Positions 26,386 to 33,540 of a stretch of DNA of 64,000 bases are shown here, in pieces (the stretch's first letter is position 1; each line of letters begins with the position of its first letter). This stretch comes from Syntrophotalea carbinolica DSM 2380 (lineage in GTDB: Bacteria > Desulfobacterota > Desulfuromonadia > Desulfuromonadales > Syntrophotaleaceae). The stretch lies in assembly GCF_000012885.1 (NCBI RefSeq), contig NC_007498.2, forward strand, positions 3,380,001-3,444,000, read 5' to 3'. The position numbers were made by a program, and so were the translations under genes. The notes beneath the pieces were generated by a model. The model was not told where the DNA came from, searched no databases, and saw only the letters and a program-made list of their open reading frames with translations.

Positions 26386-26475
26386 CTAGCTCCACCTCAT
26401 GCCCTCGCGCACAAAGCGATCGTAAGTTTCGGCACCGAAGAGCATCAGCCGTTTCGCATTCTCTCTGTAGACAAT
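26386..26475 (-). pseudogene. Short in-frame coding remnant after the ThsB-like stop
   Basis: Directly after the TAA of the ThsB-like gene, in the same frame, 29 codons read IVYRENAKRLMLFGAETYDR and on to a TAG. The composition is protein-like and resembles the tail of a metal-dependent hydrolase, but I cannot assign it. Positions 26307-26385 hold nothing recognisable. Confidence 0.25.
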
Positions 26476-27075
26476 TTACCTGCCAGCGAGTGCAGCAGCT
26501 GTTTCGATCCAACCATCTATATTCTGACGTCCATTCTGTGCAACAAAGTCGTAACTCATACAGTGAGTGGAAAATTGTACTACCGTTGTGTTTTTTGGAG
26601 CAGGGAACCATAGCTCCCCCTCTGGAATGGAAAGTGTATAGTCATCGTACTTGACCCATTTGCCTCCTTTCCACTCAGCAAGATAAATTCCATTTTTTGT
26701 TCGGTACACACCCATCTGAGCGAGAGGATCAGCGCCTTTAGTGACTGTTGCTCCATCCTTGTTCTTTACGCCATCTATATAAACTGTCAGCAGACCATTC
26801 CCTTTGATTACACTGCGGGCAATCTCATATCTGACCCAGCGACGACTCCACGTATCAGTACCAGCTAGGACGCAAGTTACAGAGGTATTTTTTAATCCCT
26901 CCCGAAGAAAAGTCTTGAGCGAATCATCACTTTCTTTTTTGCTAGCTTCAAATACGCTGCTATCAAAGAACCCGCGGTCACTTTGCTCTTCAGGTTTAAT
27001 GACCCAGCAGTTTCGAACATTCCAAGCCCGCCAAACATCAGGTTCATAATGGAACGAAAAAAAGGTTCTTCTCAC
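26476..27075 (-). CDS. ThsB-like TIR protein (DUF1863 / MTH538 TIR-like family)
   Basis: 199 residues from a GTG at 27075 with a GGAGGG ribosome-binding site. The start RRTFFSFHYEPDVWRAWNVRN is the signature of the MTH538 TIR-like family to which Thoeris ThsB belongs. The core continues with SVTCVLAGTDTWSRRWVRYEIARS; Glu84 in that helix is the expected catalytic residue. In Thoeris, phage infection activates ThsB to make a cyclic ADP-ribose-type signal that switches on ThsA. No ThsA (SIR2-SLOG, or membrane-macro form) is encoded nearby. The gene follows a second TIR gene by 37 bp on the same strand, so an operon is likely. Confidence 0.85.
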   Translation of the reverse strand: MRRTFFSFHYEPDVWRAWNVRNCWVIKPEEQSDRGFFDSSVFEASKKESDDSLKTFLREGLKNTSVTCVLAGTDTWSRRWVRYEIARSVIKGNGLLTVYIDGVKNKDGATVTKGADPLAQMGVYRTKNGIYLAEWKGGKWVKYDDYTLSIPEGELWFPAPKNTTVVQFSTHCMSYDFVAQNGRQNIDGWIETAAALAGR

Positions 27076-27112
27076 CTAGCCCTCCGCAACAAATTCATTA
27101 TTGTCCGGCTTG

Positions 27113-27628
27113 TCATCTTAAACTCTTCAACAACATACCACCTGATTTTTGAGCTGCAGGAAATGCTGCCAACCCCCCGCCTTTAGCCTTTTCTATATTA
27201 CGATATAATTGTAAATATTCATTGCCGTACCATCTTCCTGAGTCAGTAGTTGGGATAACCAGTATTCTATCATGAGGTTTTTTACTATCTGCAAATCCAA
27301 TCTCCCATGGGCACCATTTAGATTTAGTTGAGTTCGGTGTTGCTAAAAACAAGAACCAATCCATGTCCGAAATTTTTTGTTTTATCTTTATAGCTGTTTC
27401 TTTATTCGGTTGATCTGGCATTTCATGGTCTTTCCAATCAATATACAAATCCCAACCGTTTTCGGCTAACAATACCTGTAGTCCCTCAGCTAATTTCACA
27501 TCTGTGTGGCTATGACAAAGGAATGCAGTCTGTTTGCTTTTAGCTAACGCTTCGTTAGCAGATTTTATTAATGATGTTTTGTAGGCCCTCCCAGAAGCTG
27601 CCGCTAACTCAGCTATTGATATTGGCAT
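27113..27628 (-). CDS. TIR-domain protein (TIR_2 / ThsB-type)
   Basis: 171 residues, preceded by a strong ribosome-binding site (AAGGAGGG). After a 30-residue helix, the TIR domain runs TAFLCHSHTDVKLAEGLQVLLAENGWDLYID in segments, then WFLFLATPNSTKSKWCPWEIG with Glu109 as the expected catalytic residue, then ILVIPTTDSGRW. It is the first gene of the TIR group on the minus strand. Its DNA is more AT-rich than that of the SLOG and TIR pair downstream, so the cluster may have been assembled from two sources. Having two different short TIR proteins side by side recalls Thoeris systems with multiple ThsB sensors. Confidence 0.85.
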   Translation of the reverse strand: MPISIAELAAASGRAYKTSLIKSANEALAKSKQTAFLCHSHTDVKLAEGLQVLLAENGWDLYIDWKDHEMPDQPNKETAIKIKQKISDMDWFLFLATPNSTKSKWCPWEIGFADSKKPHDRILVIPTTDSGRWYGNEYLQLYRNIEKAKGGGLAAFPAAQKSGGMLLKSLR

Positions 27629-27809
27629 ACTGCCCTCCTTAGCATGTGTATATTAATGGGCATTCAAGGATCATAAGATTTCGCCAATCTATCCCAACCC
27701 CAAACACACGTCAAGACGCAAATTGTCCGGCCAGTCGTCCCCAACCTTCTTATAAATATAAATGCGAACAAATATCTTATTTCTCGCAATCACTTAGCAA
27801 ATAGGAAAA

Positions 27810-27832
27810 GCCCGCCAATTCTTCTGGCGGGC
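27810..27832. terminator. Hairpin terminator between viperin and the TIR genes
   Basis: GCCCGCCA (27810-27817) pairs with TGGCGGGC (27825-27832) with a 7-base loop. Short T-runs lie on one side and A-runs on the other. The rest of 27629-27922 shows no gene. Confidence 0.6.
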
Positions 27833-27922
27833 CTTTCGCGTCCAATTAAATGGTGATTTGGGGAAGAGATAATATTTTCTGACTTAGCAACTTGGATACC
27901 TGCTTCACCACGTGGCAACAAG

Positions 27923-28804
27923 CTACCAGCTGTAAAACCCACCCCGCGAACGGAACCGGGCCACAGAGGTTTCGATCTCAGACAAAGCTGTGGCCCAGCC
28001 GACCTGCCAGACGGGGAGGCTGAAACGGTATCGGCCACCAGTGTTACTAAAAAAGCGGCCCTGTGGGTCGATCATAAGGTACGAACCGGTCATCGCTTCA
28101 TTGTCTTCTACAACCACTTGGCAGAAATTCCGCAGCGGGTCGAGTCTACGGACAAACGCAGAAAACTTTTTGATACTGATCCCCAAGTCGGCAAAACAAT
28201 GGTCGTTTTGACCGAATATCGGCAGAACCTGGAAGACTTTCAGCCGCTCTGGAAGGATCTCCAAAAGCAGCGACGAGGGGTCCTCTTCTACATTGAAGCG
28301 ACTGACTGTCACGTTGACCTTAAGCCGGATGTTGTGACGCCTGATCTTCGCTGCGAGAGAGCGATATTCGGTCGCGCCTAGCGGTCTTATGCCGCCAACA
28401 GCTCGTCCGGAGGCAAAGTTCGTGGCAGTGACGGGGCTATCGATACTCAGCGCGAGCCAGTCGATGTACCGGGCATTCTCGCCGAGCCACCGGTCCGTTA
28501 CAAGAGAGCCGTTGGTGACGACCATGGTAGTCATTCCAAAGGCCTTGCTGTGCTTAAGGACATCGGCCAGCCAAGGGCACAGCAACGGTTCGCCACCCGC
28601 AAAGGTAATTTTTGCGATACCCGCGCGAGATGCCTCCGCAATGACGGCCAGACTCTTTTGCCAGCCCACCTCCTTGCTTTCTTGTCTTTCAGTTTTGAAA
28701 CGTGCGAAGCAGAACCTGCACCGCATATTGCAGCTCCCCCAAAGGTGATAGTTCACCGCTGGAATTGCTGCGTCCTTTTTGCTTTGTGCCTGTTGTTGTT
28801 GCAT
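27923..28804 (-). CDS. Prokaryotic viperin (radical SAM antiviral nucleotide synthase)
   Basis: 293 residues with an AGGAG ribosome-binding site before the ATG. The radical SAM motif is NYHLWGSCNMRCRFCF (Cys25, Cys29, Cys32 as CxxxCxxC), followed by ITFAGGEPLLCPWL, a GGEP motif, and VVTNGSLV. The end, RFRSRGGFYSW, matches the C-terminal pattern of viperins. Bacterial viperins convert CTP, GTP or UTP to 3'-deoxy-3',4'-didehydro nucleotides that terminate phage RNA polymerase chains. Which nucleotide is used cannot be told here. It lies within the transposon, 82 bp from the unknown gene upstream, and is probably part of that short operon. Confidence 0.88.
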   Translation of the reverse strand: MQQQQAQSKKDAAIPAVNYHLWGSCNMRCRFCFARFKTERQESKEVGWQKSLAVIAEASRAGIAKITFAGGEPLLCPWLADVLKHSKAFGMTTMVVTNGSLVTDRWLGENARYIDWLALSIDSPVTATNFASGRAVGGIRPLGATEYRSLAAKIRRHNIRLKVNVTVSRFNVEEDPSSLLLEILPERLKVFQVLPIFGQNDHCFADLGISIKKFSAFVRRLDPLRNFCQVVVEDNEAMTGSYLMIDPQGRFFSNTGGRYRFSLPVWQVGWATALSEIETSVARFRSRGGFYSW

Positions 28805-28885
28805 GAGCCCACTCCTTTCTTGTCAGAATGAGTGGGCTGTCTAAACAGCACTGACAATGAAGGAGCTTCGGGCTGAAAAGTGATA

Positions 28886-29935
28886 TTAATCGGTTCTGAG
28901 GTTCAACGCAAGACTCAGAACACTCAGGTCCAAACAAACTTCCTTCTTTAAGACTTCCATTTTATTGAATATTTGGAGCATCTCAGGAGACTCTTCGATG
29001 TGGATTTCTAGATCGCGAATCAGCCCTGGAATAATGAACTGGTCGAGAATTGAAATAAAGCCTCCCATAACATGGTAGAGGTCGAAAAGTCGATCTGGCT
29101 CGGGTCTAAGGTTGTCGTCATATCCCAGGACGGGATGGGAATAGCGGTTCAGCAGATCGTATATGGTATCGTAAGCGGTGCGCCAAAACTCCCTTTCCTT
29201 AACCTCTCCCACATAGCCCCCCAGAACGTCCCGACAGCGCCACTGCATTGATCCGAAATATCGTTCTTCGCCGATTTTCTGTTGCCTTGCGTCCTCAGTC
29301 GGATACCAGTGCTGAGGCTTGCCCTTGCCACGTCGGCCGTTTAGTTGTTTGGCAACCTTCCCTATATCTCTATTGATTTCGGACGTTGTTTTCTGTTCAA
29401 AGTCTCGGATAGATTGCGGTTTAAGGTTATCAGGAGTGTCATAAAAGTTGGGCAAATACGGAAACTTTTGATTGTGCTTTTTTTTTGAATAGTCGGCATA
29501 GGTCAGAATCCTTCTGGCGACTTGCTCTTTGCTCTCCAGGGTTCGGCCGAAGTCATGAACATAGGCCGCAACCAGCCTGTTCTCAACGCAAAGTTCGAAA
29601 ATCGATTTGAGTATGGGGTAATAGCAGTCGATGCAATGAACCATGCCCTGGCCGTGAAAAAATGAAAGTCTTGTAAGGCCAATTGTGTAACGCTTAAATC
29701 GCACCAAATGAGAGAATATGACGCATTCAAAAGGGTGTTTTTCGAGATGATTCCATCTTTTGGACTGGACGGACATATGCTCGAATAGCTCCGCCACTTT
29801 GTGAAAATAGTCCAAAAGCATCGGGAGGTGACCACCCACCTGGAATTGCTCCAGCATCTCTTCCCTGCTTGGCAAGGTGCCCGACGCTTTCATCTTGAGC
29901 AGTTCTTCGCCTATCTTTTCGCTATTTGGGAGCAT
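28886..29935 (-). CDS. Protein of unknown function next to viperin
   Basis: 349 residues from the ATG at 29935, which has an AGGAAG ribosome-binding site; the frame extends further upstream without one. It is mostly helical with no membrane segment. Noticeable points are a Cys/His-rich patch MVHCIDCYYPILKSIFELCVE in two segments, and NRYSHPVLGYDDN near residue 270, recalling DUF5677-like proteins, though I am not sure. It precedes viperin on the same strand and may be co-transcribed. It could be a viperin partner, a separate defence protein, or unrelated cargo. Confidence 0.65.
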   Translation of the reverse strand: MLPNSEKIGEELLKMKASGTLPSREEMLEQFQVGGHLPMLLDYFHKVAELFEHMSVQSKRWNHLEKHPFECVIFSHLVRFKRYTIGLTRLSFFHGQGMVHCIDCYYPILKSIFELCVENRLVAAYVHDFGRTLESKEQVARRILTYADYSKKKHNQKFPYLPNFYDTPDNLKPQSIRDFEQKTTSEINRDIGKVAKQLNGRRGKGKPQHWYPTEDARQQKIGEERYFGSMQWRCRDVLGGYVGEVKEREFWRTAYDTIYDLLNRYSHPVLGYDDNLRPEPDRLFDLYHVMGGFISILDQFIIPGLIRDLEIHIEESPEMLQIFNKMEVLKKEVCLDLSVLSLALNLRTD

Positions 29936-30255
29936 AACTTCCTGTGTCCCAGTGAGGGTGCATCGATAGCTACCGCTGCCCAACCGAGATGTCAGTGATC
30001 GAGGTTCGATCCGTTCAAAAGTAAGAATACCCCCATTGCTCGGGGTATCGGCTCTGGATCTTTAAAAAGGCGACTGTTGAACTCCGGTTTTGACTTATCT
30101 ACAAAGGGGAACGTTTGCGGGGCTGCTCCATGGTTTCCAAACGTTTTTCGTTTGTCCTGAAAAGAGAATGATCGCTCTCTGTTACCCTCTTGGATTGTTT
30201 CATGATCGAAGCTTTCTATTTCAATAGTTTTGGGTGCCTGCCGATTTAACCTAAA
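29936..30255 (-). other. Intergenic region downstream of tnsE, with a possible terminator
   Basis: 320 bp without a gene. A hairpin ATACCCC (30028-30034) / GGGGTAT (30042-30048) could end tnsE transcription and the region should hold the promoter of the viperin operon. No repeat was seen. Confidence 0.4.
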
Positions 30256-31968
30256 CTACTGCAATTCAGAGGATTGGTCTGTCCGCTCTTTAAATATTAT
30301 GAAAACTTGCTCAACTCGCTTTTCCAAAATGCCGACCCATGCCTGGTGGTACTCATCAGGCGTTCGCACCTGAGCATCCTCATTTCCATGTGTAATTCTG
30401 TGTGGATGTTTACATAAAACGAAAACATTACAATGATCTTTGATAACCCTCTTGTTCCACCTGACCCCATCATCGGAGCACGCTTGCATCACATTTCTAA
30501 TCCCCTTGACTACATCTCCACCGAAGCTGGCAACCAGCGTACTCAAGGCATGGTTCTTTTTAAGGCTTTCTGTATCAACCTCAATTACAACCAGCGGCAA
30601 TTCACTGTAATACAGTGTTGCAAGATGGAAAAGCGCCGGCTTTCCTGTTTCCGTCCGCAAGGCAGTCAGCCTTTTGGTGTTGGGCCAAGGGAGTTCATAA
30701 CATCTTATCTCACCAGCACGGTAATGCTCCCTTTCCACAAGCTCCTCAATAACCTGCTTAAACAGCTTAAACCTTGCTGTCGATTCAGCCGGAATCAGAT
30801 CTGCAACCTGTTCATCGCCTTCATCAGTACGATTGATCCCGTAATCCAATTCTTGAGTGGTGCCGCTCTCTTCAGCATGACCCACTCCGGCCTCCTCTTT
30901 TCTTGGGTCACTATCCTGATTAACGGTTGGAGGAACTTGAGGCCTCCGCTTATCAACATTCAGCGCAATGTTCAATTCGTTGCCAAATGTGAATGAAAAT
31001 CGTTGGTCTGTTATACTGTCGAGCCTCCTCCCTAATAGCGGCAAACCCTGAAGATTGAGATCCGGATCAGAATCAACCGGATCTATCACAGGATTTTTCC
31101 CTCCCGGCGGCACGAGCGGCAAAGGCTCTCGAAAACGCGGATGGTAAATCTCTATTTTGTTTGAATAATCGAAAATAGGGTTGTGGAGGGATACCACCTC
31201 CTCTATTTCAAAAAAATGTTCTTTGTAGTTTTCTTCAAACGCACCAAATGCTGATATAGTCCACCCTTGCAAATCAGGCGGTTTGAATTCAAACGACCAT
31301 GCCGAACCATCCCTTTTCACCCAATTCTCGAATATAGATCCAAAGCTTTTCCTGGCCTGCTGATCGAGAAACATCCATGCCAAGTGAAACCTGGAAGACC
31401 GTGAACGCAGATTTGATGCCGGATAATCAGATAAGCGATTAAAACGGATCAAAGTTCGGTCACCACCAGACTCTATATTTGCCAAACCAGAAAGCCCATT
31501 CGAACGAAATGCTGTTCTGGCAAGATGTGCGTTCTGCAAAAACATGGCCCTAGCAAGCTCAAACTGCCGGACCCTAATCTTTCTACCTTCAAAATCAGTC
31601 AAAAAGAACCAGCTGCCACCGTATTGATCATGATAGCAATCAGACCAGTCCGCTACGCTAAAACTATATTGCTCAGACTCACGGGACGGAATACGTTCCT
31701 TGTTAAGATAACAGCTGCCGATGACCAACATCGGAGCAACTTCTATCGGCACACTGCTGACAGGATGGCCAGAAAAATATAAATCGATGTAAGGTCTGAG
31801 CCTAAACAGATCGAGTTTGCGGTGTTTTATACATCCAATTTTTTCAAGTTCAGCGTCCTTCGGAAAACGACTGAGACTTCTGCCAGGCTGGGATATTCTG
31901 CTGGAGAATGCGCCTTGCAGCTTCTCGATAACTTTCTTTACTGAGTCCTGCCATCCGTTGGATTTCAT
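30256..31968 (-). CDS. tnsE: Tn7 transposition protein TnsE
   Basis: 570 residues, close to the 538 of Tn7 TnsE. The family pattern is visible: IRVRQFELARAMFLQNAHLART (about residues 130-155), a RTLIRFNRLSDYPAS strand set, HLAWMFLDQQARKSFGSIF and FEFKPPDLQGWTI, then an acidic disordered linker (about 370-400) and a C-terminal alpha/beta region. TnsE directs Tn7 to discontinuous DNA synthesis on conjugal plasmids or replicating DNA via the sliding clamp. The start overlaps tnsD by 119 bp; an AAGGGA ribosome-binding site supports the Met at 31968. Retention of TnsE beside TnsD means two target routes, chromosomal site and mobile DNA. Confidence 0.85.
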   Translation of the reverse strand: MKSNGWQDSVKKVIEKLQGAFSSRISQPGRSLSRFPKDAELEKIGCIKHRKLDLFRLRPYIDLYFSGHPVSSVPIEVAPMLVIGSCYLNKERIPSRESEQYSFSVADWSDCYHDQYGGSWFFLTDFEGRKIRVRQFELARAMFLQNAHLARTAFRSNGLSGLANIESGGDRTLIRFNRLSDYPASNLRSRSSRFHLAWMFLDQQARKSFGSIFENWVKRDGSAWSFEFKPPDLQGWTISAFGAFEENYKEHFFEIEEVVSLHNPIFDYSNKIEIYHPRFREPLPLVPPGGKNPVIDPVDSDPDLNLQGLPLLGRRLDSITDQRFSFTFGNELNIALNVDKRRPQVPPTVNQDSDPRKEEAGVGHAEESGTTQELDYGINRTDEGDEQVADLIPAESTARFKLFKQVIEELVEREHYRAGEIRCYELPWPNTKRLTALRTETGKPALFHLATLYYSELPLVVIEVDTESLKKNHALSTLVASFGGDVVKGIRNVMQACSDDGVRWNKRVIKDHCNVFVLCKHPHRITHGNEDAQVRTPDEYHQAWVGILEKRVEQVFIIFKERTDQSSELQ

Positions 31969-33397
31969 GAACCGCTATCCCTTGCTCTTGCCTCTGAATC
32001 AACTCAGACAGTATGGCAAACAACCGGCGAGCTTGATATTTTTCTACAGACTCTGCATGCCTGACAAAGAATGCCGCGCACAATGGCAAAAGATCCAATT
32101 TCTTTTCAAGTAGGCAACGATTCTCTACCTGCCGACAGTACCAGGCTTTTGACCTTCTTGGGCCGCTGAGGTTTAACCCATTCTTTTTTTCTACCGCCAG
32201 CAACTGCCGCAATATTTTGAGATCACGGGCGTGCCAGTTAACCCTAGGCCTGCGGTTACGTTCCAGCCGTTGTGGTTTATGTCTCTGCAACCAATCGTGA
32301 TCGTATCGATATAACCAAGAATAAAGCCGCTCTCCTTCCCTGTCTGATCTGATATTTTTCAGCGAAGAATTCCTTTTCACCAGACTTCTCCAACTCTCAC
32401 GATACTTGCAGCGGTTCTGCTTTGCCTTCGGCGAAAAGTATTGCTTTTTCTCTGTAGGATATTGAGGGCACTTACTCACATCCTCTAGCACATCCTTGAC
32501 ACTTCTAGTGTCAGGGTTGAGGGCCAACCAACAAACCATGTGCTGCAAATATGTAAAAGGCTTTCTATGCCTACGGAATATTCTGACGAGCCAGTTGTCC
32601 GCAGACTCCAAGCATAGACCATTAATCTTAAGCCACTCTCCACCCCAATAGGTAGTCACAATCCCGGAAATTGCGACATGATTCGCCCTATTTCTCTTCA
32701 AATTTCCTGTATCTGACGCAACTTTTTGATAGTACGAACTCCATTGCCCCATATCGGGAACTTCAGGAACTGGGCCGAGGAGTTCTTGTACCAGAGTCGC
32801 AAGTTTTATCTCTTTTGCATCAGCAGCTCCACTATCTATGAAACCCTGTGCCTCAATCTCTTGGGTGCCGACAAAATGATGTCGATGCGGAGACTGCATC
32901 TCCAAACCGGCACCAATCAGTAGGCAGTGATGTATCGGGCAACACTCTACACCGGGACACTGAAACAGCCTCTGCCAGAAGGCATAACCAAACTCCCTTT
33001 GCTGGGATTGCCAGCAAATCGGGCAAATCTTAAAACGGCTTGGCCATATCTGGCTGGAGCTATTGATACCTGACCTGAGCATGCTGGGATTGGTGCCAGC
33101 TCTTCTCAAGTCCCTAAGCAGCTGTCCATATCTTGCATGTGGTATAAAAGGGCGGAACAGGGGCAGGATGGTATGGGATTCAATAAGTTTGTGAGCCTCA
33201 ATGCGCCAGACATGGCCCACCTGAGCCAACAACTGATCAATATGCCCCTGAAACAAGGCGGAAGGAACCACCTGGCGAGAGTCAAACAACAGCTTCAGAG
33301 CAACTTTATCGTTTCTAATCCCTTGCCGTTGAACGAACCTGGAGATTATACTGCCAAGCAACTCATCCGGATGAGCTACCGGAAACTGCACAATCAT
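31850..33397 (-). CDS. tnsD: Tn7 target-selection protein TnsD (TniQ family)
   Basis: 515 residues, very near Tn7 TnsD (508). It starts FPVAHPDELLGSIISRFV as TniQ proteins do, and has the zinc-binding set CPICWQSQQREFGYAFWQR...CPGVECCPIHHCLL. The C-terminal two thirds are helical and basic, ending with a possible helix-turn-helix (GIAVHEIQRMAGLSKESYREAARR). TnsD binds the 3' end of glmS and recruits TnsC; the element does sit beyond glmS. It is separated from tnsC by 11 kb of cargo, unlike classical Tn7, and lies directly before tnsE. Confidence 0.92.
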   Translation of the reverse strand: MIVQFPVAHPDELLGSIISRFVQRQGIRNDKVALKLLFDSRQVVPSALFQGHIDQLLAQVGHVWRIEAHKLIESHTILPLFRPFIPHARYGQLLRDLRRAGTNPSMLRSGINSSSQIWPSRFKICPICWQSQQREFGYAFWQRLFQCPGVECCPIHHCLLIGAGLEMQSPHRHHFVGTQEIEAQGFIDSGAADAKEIKLATLVQELLGPVPEVPDMGQWSSYYQKVASDTGNLKRNRANHVAISGIVTTYWGGEWLKINGLCLESADNWLVRIFRRHRKPFTYLQHMVCWLALNPDTRSVKDVLEDVSKCPQYPTEKKQYFSPKAKQNRCKYRESWRSLVKRNSSLKNIRSDREGERLYSWLYRYDHDWLQRHKPQRLERNRRPRVNWHARDLKILRQLLAVEKKNGLNLSGPRRSKAWYCRQVENRCLLEKKLDLLPLCAAFFVRHAESVEKYQARRLFAILSELIQRQEQGIAVHEIQRMAGLSKESYREAARRILQQNIPAWQKSQSFSEGR

Positions 33398-33508
33398 ATC
33401 CCATCACACTCCCGGCCTCCTATGACTACAAGATATACCTGATTGCAGCGAATTACTTTCCATTCCAAGTAGACAAATGTTTCTTTCCTCTGGCTTTTGC
33501 CTTGTTCA

Positions 33509-33540
33509 TTGTGATCGCTGAGAGACAAAAATAATCACAA
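33509..33540. repeat. Inverted repeat between hsdR and tnsD
   Basis: TTGTGAT (33509-33515) and ATCACAA (33534-33540) form a perfect inverted repeat with an 18-bp spacer, beginning 1 bp past the hsdR stop. It could be a weak hairpin or an operator upstream of tnsD (start 33397). Confidence 0.3.

Noticed and set aside
26357-26611. 84-codon minus-strand frame overlapping the ThsB-like 3' end
   Set aside because: Mostly antiphase to the ThsB-like gene with no start signal.
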